From NCBI RefSeq assembly GCF_051962475.1, contig NZ_JBQCCF010000064.1, positions 140,758 through 204,757 of the forward strand: a DNA stretch of 64,000 bases, read 5' to 3'. This DNA is from Dyella_A sp051962475. GTDB taxonomy: Bacteria > Pseudomonadota > Gammaproteobacteria > Xanthomonadales > Rhodanobacteraceae. Each line of letters starts with the position of its first letter. Within the stretch, counting starts at the first letter, position 1. A program made the translations under genes and the position numbers. Under the pieces are notes generated by a model. The model saw nothing but the letters and a program-made list of their open reading frames with translations, did not search any database and was not told the origin of the DNA. Of the stretch, positions 7,637-14,967 are shown in pieces.

Positions 7637-9487
7637 ATGTCATCCCCGTCCCCCGACTCCGCCCCGGCTACCGCCGGCTTCACTGCGCTTGGGCTGAATC
7701 CGGCCATCCTGCGCGCGCTGGCCGATGTCGGCTACGAGTCGCCCTCGCCGATCCAGGCCGCCACCATCCCGCCGCTGATGGAAGGGCGCGACGTACTCGG
7801 CCAGGCGCAGACCGGCACCGGCAAGACCGCCGCGTTCGCGCTGCCGATCCTCTCGCGCATCGAGCTCAAGCCCGGCAAGCCGCAGGCGCTGGTGCTGGCG
7901 CCCACGCGCGAGCTGGCGATCCAGGTGGCCGAGGCGTTCCAGCGCTACGCCACGCACATGCCGGGGCTGCAGGTGCTGCCGATCTACGGCGGGCAGAGCT
8001 ATGGCCCACAGCTGCAGGCGCTGCGCCGCGGCGTGCAGGTGGTGGTGGGCACGCCCGGCCGCGTGATCGATCACCTGGACAAGGGCACGCTGGATCTGTC
8101 CGAGCTGAAGTACCTGGTGCTCGACGAAGCCGACGAAATGCTGCGCATGGGTTTCATCGACGACGTGCAGAAAGTGCTCGAGGCCACCCCGCCGACACGC
8201 CAGGTGGCACTGTTCTCGGCCACCATGCCCACGGTGATCCGCAAGATCGCGCAGAAGCACCTGAAGGACCCGGTGGAAGTCACCATCAAGTCCTCCACCA
8301 CCACCGCGGCGAACATCCGCCAGCGCTACTGGTGGGTCAGCGGCCTGCACAAGCTCGACGCGCTCACCCGCATCCTGGAGGCCGAGCCGTTCGACGCGAT
8401 GATCATCTTCGCGCGCACCAAGCAGGCCACCGAGGAGCTGGCCGAGAAGCTGCAGGCGCGCGGCCTGGCCGCCGCCGCGATCAACGGCGACATTGCCCAG
8501 CCGCAGCGCGAGCGGGTGATCCAGCAGCTCAAGGACGGCAAGCTCGACATCCTCGTGGCCACCGACGTGGCCGCGCGCGGACTGGACGTGGAGCGCATCA
8601 CCCACGTGATGAACTACGACATCCCGTACGACACCGAGAGCTACGTGCACCGCATCGGTCGTACCGGTCGCGCCGGGCGCGCTGGCGAGGCGATCCTGTT
8701 CGTCACGCCGCGCGAGAAGGGCATGCTGCGCGCGATCGAACGCGCCACCCGCCAGCCGATCGAGGAGATGAAGCTGCCCACCGTCGAGGCGGTCAACGAC
8801 GTGCGCATCGGCAAGTTCAAGCAGCGCATCAGCGACACCCTGGCGCAGGGCGAACTGGAGTTTTTCCAGCAGCTGATCGAGCAGTACGAGCAGGAGCACA
8901 ACGTGCCGGCGATCGAGATCGCTTCCGCGCTGGCGCGCATCGCCCAGGGCGACCAGCCACTGCTGCTGACGCCGCCGCCCAAGCGCGAGTTCACGCCGCG
9001 CGAGCACGAACCGCGCGAGCGCAACCACGACCGCGCGGAACGCGGCGCCCGCCACGAGCGCGAACCGCGGGGCCACGACGCAGGCAACCCGCGTGAGTCG
9101 TTCTCGCGCCCGGTGCAGCGCGCCCACGTCACCGAGGAAGGCAAGCGCACCTATCGCATCGAGGTGGGTCACGAGCACGGCGTGAAGCCGGGCAACATCA
9201 TCGGCGCCATCGCCAACGAGGCGGGGCTGGAAAGCAGCTTCATCGGCCGCCTCAGCATCCGTGGTGAGTACAGCCTGATCGACCTGCCCGACGGCATGCC
9301 CAAGGAAGTGTTCGAGCACCTGAAGAAGGTCTGGGTGGTGCAGCACCAGCTGCGCATCCACGAATGGGACGGCAAGGACGACGGCGCCGCCGATCGCCCG
9401 CCGCCGCGCACCGGCGGCCCGCGTCCGGGCGGCTTCAAGGGCAAGCCGCGCCCCGGCGGCGGCAAGCCACCGCGCCGCAAGTACTGA
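7637..9487 (+). CDS. deaD: ATP-dependent RNA helicase DeaD/CsdA
   Basis: 616 residues from the ATG at 7637 (MSSPSPDS). The DEAD-box core has Q motif YESPSPIQ, Walker A AQTGTGKT (about 57), PTRELAIQ, DEAD (about 163), SAT, DVAARGLDV and HRIGRTGRAG. Unlike the RhlE gene upstream, it continues with a helical dimerisation-like region (about 390-440), an Arg/Glu-rich linker, a DbpA/CsdA-type RNA-binding domain (about 500-575; YRIEVGHEHGVKPGNIIGAI, VFEHLKKVWV) and a Gly/Arg/Pro-rich end. DeaD acts in cold-shock ribosome assembly and mRNA unwinding. It appears to be a single-gene unit, closed by a hairpin just downstream. Confidence 0.93.
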   Translation: MSSPSPDSAPATAGFTALGLNPAILRALADVGYESPSPIQAATIPPLMEGRDVLGQAQTGTGKTAAFALPILSRIELKPGKPQALVLAPTRELAIQVAEAFQRYATHMPGLQVLPIYGGQSYGPQLQALRRGVQVVVGTPGRVIDHLDKGTLDLSELKYLVLDEADEMLRMGFIDDVQKVLEATPPTRQVALFSATMPTVIRKIAQKHLKDPVEVTIKSSTTTAANIRQRYWWVSGLHKLDALTRILEAEPFDAMIIFARTKQATEELAEKLQARGLAAAAINGDIAQPQRERVIQQLKDGKLDILVATDVAARGLDVERITHVMNYDIPYDTESYVHRIGRTGRAGRAGEAILFVTPREKGMLRAIERATRQPIEEMKLPTVEAVNDVRIGKFKQRISDTLAQGELEFFQQLIEQYEQEHNVPAIEIASALARIAQGDQPLLLTPPPKREFTPREHEPRERNHDRAERGARHEREPRGHDAGNPRESFSRPVQRAHVTEEGKRTYRIEVGHEHGVKPGNIIGAIANEAGLESSFIGRLSIRGEYSLIDLPDGMPKEVFEHLKKVWVVQHQLRIHEWDGKDDGAADRPPPRTGGPRPGGFKGKPRPGGGKPPRRKY

Positions 9488-9501
9488 GCGATCCGCTCCA
9501 C

Positions 9502-9540
9502 CACGAAACCCGCGCCTCGGCGCGGGTTTCGTGCTTTGGC
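9502..9540 (+). terminator. Terminator hairpin after deaD
   Basis: A 15-bp perfect stem (9502-9516 with 9519-9533) and a 2-nt loop begin 14 nt after the deaD stop. The T tail (CTTTGG) is weak, so termination may be partial. Confidence 0.65.
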
Positions 9541-9620
9541 GACCCTTGCGCGACGTGGCGCTCGCCCTGACGACAGCCGGCCCCGTACCATCGGCCGATG
9601 ACCTTCGCCCGATTCGCCTC

Positions 9621-11216
9621 ATGAACACCGCCCCGCCCCGTCCCGGTGTCGATCCACGCCTGAGCGGCCTGTCCGTCTCGCAGCGCGAGCAGTTGCACGC
9701 TGCCGCCCGGGCGATCCGCGATGGCCAGCTCGACGTCGCCGAGCGCCTGCTCGATGCGTTGCAGCGACTGGCCCCGCGCCATGTCGAAGTGCTGCGCATG
9801 CAGGGCATCGCCGCCACCCGGCGCGGCCGCATCGAGGACGCCATCGCCGTGCTGCGCAAGGCGCTCGCGCTGGCGCCGCACGACGCGCTGGTGTTGAACG
9901 ATCTGGCCACCGCGCAGGCGAACAGCGGCGACATCGCCGCCGCGCTGCATTCGTGGCGACAGGCCTGCGTGGCGGCGCCGGATTACCCCATGGCCTGGTT
10001 CAACCTCGGCCGCAACCTGCAGCAGCTTGGCGACAGCGAGGAGGCGGTAAGTGCGCTGCAGCGGGCCGCCGGGTTGGCGCCGGAGCTGCTGCCCGCGAAC
10101 ATCCTTGCCGCCGATGCGCTGGTGCACCTGGGGCGCTTCGACGAGGCCGCCGCGCATTACCGCGCCGCGCTGGCGCGCCATCCGGCCTGCGGCGACGCCT
10201 GGCGCGGTCTGGCCAACATCAAGACGCAGCCGTTGCGCGACGAGGACGTCACCACGCTGTCCACCCTGGAGCAACGCGCCGACGTGGCGGACAGCGACCG
10301 CATCGCGATGGGCTTCGCACTGGGCAAGGCGCTGGAGGATCGGGGCCGTTACGAAGACGCCTTTGCCGCACTCGCCGCCGCCAACGCGCGCATGCGCCAG
10401 CTGGCGCCGTGGCACGCGCCCACCTTCAGCACCCACGTCGCCCGGGTGATCGAGGCCGGTCGCCAGTTGCCGGCACCGCTGGACGCCACGCTGGGGCACG
10501 AAGTGATCTTCATCGTCGGCCTGCCGCGCTCGGGCTCCACCCTGTTCGAACAGGTCCTCGCCGCACATCCCGAGGTGGAGGGCGCCAGCGAGCTGGACGA
10601 TCTGGAGGCGGTGATCGCCGAGGAATCCCACCGGCGCCAGCAGCCACTCCTGGCGTGGATGACGACAGCCACCGCGAACGACTGGCAACGGTTGGGCCAG
10701 CGCTATCTGGAACGCACCGCGCGCTGGCGCATGCAGCGCGCGCGGCACACCGACAAGATGCCCGAGAACTGGCTTTATGCCGGCCTGCTCGGCGCCATGC
10801 TGCCGGGCGCACGCATCGTCGATGCGCGGCGCGACGCGCTGGAAGCGGGCTGGTCATGCTTCAAGCAGCAGTTCTACCGGCTGCCGCACTTCGCCTGCGA
10901 TCTCACCGACATCGGCGCCTACACACGCGACTACCAGCGCGCCATGGCGACCTGGCAGGTCGAGCAGCCGCAGCGCGTGCGCATACAGCGCTACGAGGCG
11001 CTGCTGGATGACCCGGAGCGCGAGATCCGCGCGCTGCTGGTGTTCTGCGATCTTCCCTTCGACGCCGCCTGCCTCGACTACCACCGCGCCATGCGCAGCG
11101 TACGCACGCCCAGCGCTTCCCAGGTGCGCCAGCCGCTGCGCCGCGATACCGCCCGCGCGGCGCACTACGGCGCCCTGCTCGATCCGCTGCGCCGGGCGCT
11201 CGTCGACGCCGGCTGA
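9621..11216 (+). CDS. TPR-repeat sulfotransferase family protein
   Basis: 531 residues from the ATG at 9621. The N-terminal 200 residues are tetratricopeptide-like helical pairs (for example DAIAVLRKALALAPHDALV and the repeat with YPMAWFNLGRNLQQLG). The C-terminal half is a PAPS-dependent sulfotransferase fold: the 5'-phosphosulfate loop GLPRSGSTLFEQ (about 298-310), HPEVEGASEL, and HTDKMPENWLYAGLLGAMLP as the second part of the cofactor site. This architecture is known from bacterial relatives of tyrosylprotein sulfotransferase. It would transfer sulfate from PAPS to a protein, glycan or small-molecule acceptor; the acceptor is unknown and no PAPS synthesis genes are nearby. No signal peptide is seen, so it is probably cytosolic. 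Confidence 0.85.
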   Translation: MNTAPPRPGVDPRLSGLSVSQREQLHAAARAIRDGQLDVAERLLDALQRLAPRHVEVLRMQGIAATRRGRIEDAIAVLRKALALAPHDALVLNDLATAQANSGDIAAALHSWRQACVAAPDYPMAWFNLGRNLQQLGDSEEAVSALQRAAGLAPELLPANILAADALVHLGRFDEAAAHYRAALARHPACGDAWRGLANIKTQPLRDEDVTTLSTLEQRADVADSDRIAMGFALGKALEDRGRYEDAFAALAAANARMRQLAPWHAPTFSTHVARVIEAGRQLPAPLDATLGHEVIFIVGLPRSGSTLFEQVLAAHPEVEGASELDDLEAVIAEESHRRQQPLLAWMTTATANDWQRLGQRYLERTARWRMQRARHTDKMPENWLYAGLLGAMLPGARIVDARRDALEAGWSCFKQQFYRLPHFACDLTDIGAYTRDYQRAMATWQVEQPQRVRIQRYEALLDDPEREIRALLVFCDLPFDAACLDYHRAMRSVRTPSASQVRQPLRRDTARAAHYGALLDPLRRALVDAG

Positions 11217-11315
11217 GCTGCGCAGCGTTCGCGCCGGGCAACAGGCTGTCGCGCTACGTGACGGCGAAAACACCGGGCACTGGCCTTATGTTTGGCATAT
11301 TCCCCGGAGAGCACC

Positions 11316-12107
11316 ATGACCCGCCTGCCCAGCCTTTACGTTTCACACGGTTCGCCGATGACCGCGCTGCGGCCCGGTGCCACCGGCGCACGACTGGCTG
11401 AACTCGCTGCGACGCTGCCACGCCCGCGCGCGATCGTGGTGGCCAGCGCGCATTACCTGGCGCGCAGCCCGCGGGTGGGTGGCGCCGCGCAACCGGAGAC
11501 GGTGCACGACTTCGGCGGGTTCCCGCCGGCGCTCTACCAGCTGCGCTATCCGGCACCGGGCGATCCGGCACTGGCTGACGAGGTCGCACAGCGACTCGAA
11601 GACGCCGGCCTGCCGGCGGCCGTGGATACCTCGCGCGGCCTGGACCACGGCGTGTGGGTGCCGCTGCGACTGATGTATCCGGCAGCGGACATCCCGGTGG
11701 TGCCGCTGTCGATCCAGCCGCACGACGGCCCGGCACATCAGCTGGCGGTAGGGCGTGCGCTGGCCCCGCTACGCGAGGACGGCGTGCTGATGATTGGTTC
11801 GGGCTCGATCACCCACAACCTGCACGATCTCGCCGCCGGCTACAGCGCCGAGCGCGAGGCGCCGTATGTGCAGCCGTTCGTTCGCTGGATCGAGCAGCGC
11901 CTCGCCGAAGGCGACACGGCCGCCCTGCTCGACTATCGCCGGCAGGCGCCGTTCGCCGAGCGCGCGCATCCCACCGACGAGCATCTGCTGCCGCTGTTCG
12001 TGGCGCTGGGTGCTGCCGGTGAAGGCGCGCGAGCGCAGCGGCTGGATGCCGGCATCGACTTGGGGATCCTGGCGATGGACATCTACCGCTTCGACACCGC
12101 CGCCTGA
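11316..12107 (+). CDS. ygiD: DODA-type extradiol aromatic ring-opening dioxygenase (YgiD family)
   Basis: 263 residues. The ATG at 11316 follows CCGGAGAG. The LigB-like class III extradiol fold is marked by the N-terminal metal-ligand motif SHGSPMTAL, the HYLARSP segment, DHGVWVPLRLMYP and GSGSITHNLHD. E. coli YgiD is a zinc/iron 4,5-DOPA dioxygenase of uncertain physiological substrate. It is 99 nt downstream of the sulfotransferase gene on the same strand and convergent with the TonB_C lipoprotein gene, with no intergenic space at the 3' end. Confidence 0.9.
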   Translation: MTRLPSLYVSHGSPMTALRPGATGARLAELAATLPRPRAIVVASAHYLARSPRVGGAAQPETVHDFGGFPPALYQLRYPAPGDPALADEVAQRLEDAGLPAAVDTSRGLDHGVWVPLRLMYPAADIPVVPLSIQPHDGPAHQLAVGRALAPLREDGVLMIGSGSITHNLHDLAAGYSAEREAPYVQPFVRWIEQRLAEGDTAALLDYRRQAPFAERAHPTDEHLLPLFVALGAAGEGARAQRLDAGIDLGILAMDIYRFDTAA

Positions 12108-12695
12108 TCAGCCCGAGGCCGGCCTGTCGCCGGCCGAGACCTGCGCCTTGCCGGCGCGGCAGGTGAAGCGGAACAGGTAGTCCCGGCTGAAAGGCTCGGT
12201 GCGGCTGTCCACCACGTGGCTCTCGCCGTTGGCGTCGGCGGCCCAGTGGTTGATCTGCAGTGGATTGAACTGCCAGCGCAGCGCCGCCGCCCGCGTGGCG
12301 CCGAGATACGGGGCGAGATCCGCTTGCGCCGAGGCTGCGTTGCCGGGGCGCACTTCAGTGACCTTGCCGGCGCGATCGACGATCAGCTTGGCGGTGACTT
12401 CCACCACCGGTGGACAGGCCGCCAGCTGCGCCGCCGGATACACCGGGGTGACGCGCTCGATGGTGGTGGCGCCGCTGGATACCTCGCCCATGGCGAGCTG
12501 GTAATGCACGGTGTCCGGCGGCTCCACCGCGTGCCAGGACGCGTCGCCCTCGTTGGAAGGCGGGGTATCGGTACGCACGGCATGGCGGGCGCAACTGGCG
12601 AGCCCAGCCAGCATCATGCAGGCCATCACCGTTCTCCGGGTCGCCATGCGGTTCCACGCCCTGTGTGCATGCCGCGCTTCGTGCTGGTTTTTCAT
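12108..12695 (-). CDS. Putative lipoprotein with TonB C-terminal-like domain
   Basis: 195 residues. After a long basic n-region, a short hydrophobic segment ends in the lipobox-like LAGLASC, suggesting a secreted lipoprotein (Cys about residue 35). The later part (about 75-160) resembles an energy-transducer TonB C-terminal domain: VTPVYPAAQLAA, VVEVTAKLIVDRAGKVTEV and AALRWQFNP. Without a membrane-spanning N-terminus and proline-rich spacer it is unlikely to be a working TonB. The related domain also occurs on the M56 protein at 0.3-1.6 kb. The ATG at 12695 has AAAGGTGAG just upstream; a Met at 12647 is the alternative. A repeated ATTACG motif lies upstream. Confidence 0.7.
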   Translation of the reverse strand: MKNQHEARHAHRAWNRMATRRTVMACMMLAGLASCARHAVRTDTPPSNEGDASWHAVEPPDTVHYQLAMGEVSSGATTIERVTPVYPAAQLAACPPVVEVTAKLIVDRAGKVTEVRPGNAASAQADLAPYLGATRAAALRWQFNPLQINHWAADANGESHVVDSRTEPFSRDYLFRFTCRAGKAQVSAGDRPASG

Positions 12696-12706
12696 GGCTC
12701 ACCTTT

Positions 12707-12748
12707 GGATTACGTCCGTAATTCTCGTGCAGATTAAGAGCGTAATCC
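12707..12748 (-). promoter_or_regulatory. Inverted ATTACG repeats, possible operator/promoter of the TonB_C lipoprotein gene
   Basis: GGATTACG at 12707-12714 is mirrored by CGTAATCC at 12741-12748, and an inner CGTAAT at 12717-12722 forms a second palindrome with the first (ATTACG, 2-nt gap, CGTAAT). In the gene direction a TTGCGG / TTAATC pair with 16-bp spacing overlaps this array. The arrangement looks like a binding site for a dimeric regulator, but none is identified. Confidence 0.4.
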
Positions 12749-12837
12749 TTCAGCCGCAAGCATTCTTCCCGGGGCCAGGACGGTACGAGAGAGGTCGGCG
12801 GGATAACGGAGGCCGCGCAGCGCTGGCGCGACGACGA

Positions 12838-13224
12838 TCAGGCGCTGCGTGGCAGCGGCGGCACATCCGCGCCGCTGGGATCAATCCAGTCCTGCGGCGT
12901 CAGCGGCGCCAGCCCGTGCGCAGCGCGCGCCTTGTCGCACTGCGCGCTGGGCGCGCCGAACTCCCAGGACGGCAGCACCTCGCGGCATACCGACGGGCGC
13001 TGCGCGTAGATGCCGCAGCTCGCCTGCACGCCCACCTCGCCCTGCAGCGCCACGCAGCGCACCGGCTTGGACTCGGTACCGCGCATCACCAGCCGGTGCG
13101 GATCGAGCTTGGCGGTAAGTTCGGCGGGCACTTCGCCGCCGAGGAACGATTCGGCCTCCGACCAATGGAAGGCGACGCGAAAGTGCGCGCAGCACGCGCC
13201 GCAGCGCAGGCAGGGATGCAGCAT
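12838..13224 (-). CDS. YkgJ-family cysteine cluster protein
   Basis: 128 residues with the family's N-terminal cysteine cluster CLRCGACC and further conserved cysteines in KPVRCVAL, ASCGIYAQRPSVCRE and AQCDKA. The motif spacing is that of the CxxCxxCC (UPF0153/YkgJ) family, thought to bind zinc or an iron-sulfur cluster. Biochemical role is unknown. It has no signal peptide. It lies alone between the TonB_C lipoprotein (142 nt upstream of that gene's start) and the YpfJ operon. Confidence 0.88.
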   Translation of the reverse strand: MLHPCLRCGACCAHFRVAFHWSEAESFLGGEVPAELTAKLDPHRLVMRGTESKPVRCVALQGEVGVQASCGIYAQRPSVCREVLPSWEFGAPSAQCDKARAAHGLAPLTPQDWIDPSGADVPPLPRSA

Positions 13225-13327
13225 GGATGGACCGGGAGTGGCGCACCCCGAGGCGCGCAGCGCGCGGATTCTAGAGCGAGCAAAGGCACGGCGGAGCGTG
13301 CCGAACGGGGCCGGTCAGCGGCGGCAT

Positions 13328-13555
13328 TTAGCCGCGGTTGCCGGACCGGCCGCCGACCACCGTCAGCAGGGCCTGGGCATCCAACACATCGCCGTCTGGC
13401 GTGGTCAGCACGACACCGTTCTGCTGCAGCCACGCCGCCGCGTCCTTGCAGGCCTGCCGACGGCCGGCCTGCGTGCCGCTGGCCATGCCAATGGCGATAC
13501 CACTGCCCATGCCCATCGCCAGCCCGATCGGAATCCCCAGCGCCATGCCCGACAT
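13328..13555 (-). CDS. Small glycine-zipper membrane protein, unknown function
   Basis: 75 residues. The first 28 are an unbroken hydrophobic Gly/Ala/Met/Ile stretch with repeated small residues every four positions (GMALGIPIGLAMGMGSG...), a glycine-zipper pattern suited to helix packing in a membrane. The rest is soluble (QACKDAAAWLQQNGVVLTTPDG) and includes a single Cys. A strong AGGAG ribosome binding site lies 8 nt before the ATG, and the gene starts 13 nt after the YpfJ stop, so the two should be one transcript. I do not recognise a named family. Confidence 0.65.
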   Translation of the reverse strand: MSGMALGIPIGLAMGMGSGIAIGMASGTQAGRRQACKDAAAWLQQNGVVLTTPDGDVLDAQALLTVVGGRSGNRG

Positions 13556-13568
13556 CGCCAGGCTCCTG

Positions 13569-14432
13569 TTAGACCGGGCCGGCGAACGTGTTGCACTGGC
13601 CCACGTCGCCGCTGTCGAAGCCGGCCTTGAACCAGTGCACGCGCTGCGCCGAGGTGCCGTGAGTGAACGAATCGGGCATCACCTCGCCGCGTGACTCGCG
13701 CTGCAAGGTGTCGTCGCCGATCTGGCTGGCGGCGTTGAGCGCGGTCTCCATGTCGCCCGGATCCAACCACTGGTTGCGCTGCTCGGCGGCGTGCGCCCAG
13801 ACCCCGGCGAGGCAGTCGGCCTGCAGCTCCTGGCGCACCGACAGGCCATTGGCGCCCTGCAGTGTGGCGCCTTGGCGACGCGCGGCATCCACCTTGTCGA
13901 ACACGCCCAGCAGGTTCTGCACGTGGTGGCCCACTTCGTGGGCGATCACGTAGGCGCGAGCGAAGTCGCCCGTGGTGTGGAAGCGGTCCTGCAGCTCCTG
14001 AAAGAACGCCAGATCCAGGTATACGTGGCGATCGCCCGGGCAGTAGAACGGCCCCACCGCCGCCGTGGCCGCTCCGCAGGCGGTGTTCACCCGGCCGGAG
14101 AACAGGGTGAGCTTGGGCTGCTCGTAGTGGCGCCCCTGCTGGGCGAAGATCTGGCCCCATTCGTCCTCGGTGTCGCCGAGGATGGCGCGCACGAAATCCA
14201 CCTGCGGATCGTTGGCGTTGGCCGGCGTGGTCGCCGGTGCCGTGCTGCCGCCGCCGGTGTCGACCTGGCTGAGCAGCGCGGTGGGGTCCTTGAAGAACAC
14301 CAGCCCGAGGATGGCCAGGATCACGATGCCGCCCAGCCCCAGCCCGCGACCGCCGCCGAAGCGCGGCCCGCCGCCACCGCTGCCGTCATCGAACACCACG
14401 TTGTCGCTGCGACGCCCCTTCTGCCAACGCAT
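13569..14432 (-). CDS. ypfJ: YpfJ-family putative neutral zinc metallopeptidase
   Basis: 287 residues from the ATG at 14432, preceded by GGGAGATC; the family begins MRW(Q/K)...R.S.NV.D, as here. A membrane anchor follows at about 35-55 (LGLGGIVILAILGLVFF), then the periplasmic catalytic domain with HEVGHHVQ (HExxH zinc site) in AYVIAHEVGHHVQNLLG, ELQADCLAGVWA carrying the third ligand region, and cysteine pairs near the start and end of the domain. E. coli YpfJ is uncharacterised; the family is classed with neutral zinc peptidases. Downstream in the same transcript is the glycine-zipper protein. Confidence 0.9.
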   Translation of the reverse strand: MRWQKGRRSDNVVFDDGSGGGGPRFGGGRGLGLGGIVILAILGLVFFKDPTALLSQVDTGGGSTAPATTPANANDPQVDFVRAILGDTEDEWGQIFAQQGRHYEQPKLTLFSGRVNTACGAATAAVGPFYCPGDRHVYLDLAFFQELQDRFHTTGDFARAYVIAHEVGHHVQNLLGVFDKVDAARRQGATLQGANGLSVRQELQADCLAGVWAHAAEQRNQWLDPGDMETALNAASQIGDDTLQRESRGEVMPDSFTHGTSAQRVHWFKAGFDSGDVGQCNTFAGPV

Positions 14433-14545
14433 GGCTGATCTCCCACGCCGTCCGCCGGCGCCCTCTCCAGACGATAGCGCCTCGCTCCGGCTCCTGCCAC
14501 GATCGACACCCGGCACCTGCGCCGACATTTCCAGAAGGATCGACG

Positions 14546-14941
14546 ATGCTCCAGCAACTGCCCGCCCTGGTCACCCTGCTCAACGTGCTGCTGCTCGCCG
14601 CCACCGTGTTCGCGGTCAGCAGCGCCCGCGGCAAGTACAGCATCAAGGCGCCGGCTACCAGCGGCCACGAAGGCTTCGAGCGCGCCTACCGCGTGCAGAT
14701 GAACACCATCGAGCAGACCGTGCTGTTCCTGCCCACACTGTGGCTTGCCGCCACCCACGGCTTCGCCGGCTGGGCGGGCATCGCCGGGCTGGTGTGGATC
14801 GTCGGGCGCGTGTGGTACTTCGCCGCCTACCTGGCGGACCCGGCCAAGCGCGGCGGCGGTTTCGTCACCGGCATGGTGGCGTGGCTGGTGGTGCTGGTGC
14901 TAGCGGCGATCGGCGTGGTGCGCGCCCTGCTGGTGAGCTGA
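14546..14941 (+). CDS. MAPEG-family membrane protein
   Basis: 131 residues with four hydrophobic segments (about 5-25, 55-72, 75-95, 105-128). The MAPEG signature region is present: SGHEGFERAYRVQMNTIEQTVLFLP with the conserved R/E/N residues. The family covers membrane-associated eicosanoid and glutathione metabolism proteins; bacterial members often have glutathione transferase or peroxidase activity but the reaction here is unknown. An AAGGAT stands about 8 nt before the ATG. The gene is divergent from ypfJ and convergent with the TerC gene. Confidence 0.87.
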   Translation: MLQQLPALVTLLNVLLLAATVFAVSSARGKYSIKAPATSGHEGFERAYRVQMNTIEQTVLFLPTLWLAATHGFAGWAGIAGLVWIVGRVWYFAAYLADPAKRGGGFVTGMVAWLVVLVLAAIGVVRALLVS

Positions 14942-14967
14942 ACGCCGTGTCCGCGGTGTGGCGTCGG

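Noticed and set aside
7640..9934. 764-codon open frame on the minus strand opposite deaD
   Set aside because: A GC-rich shadow of a strongly supported helicase gene; His/Arg/Gly-rich translation without family motifs.
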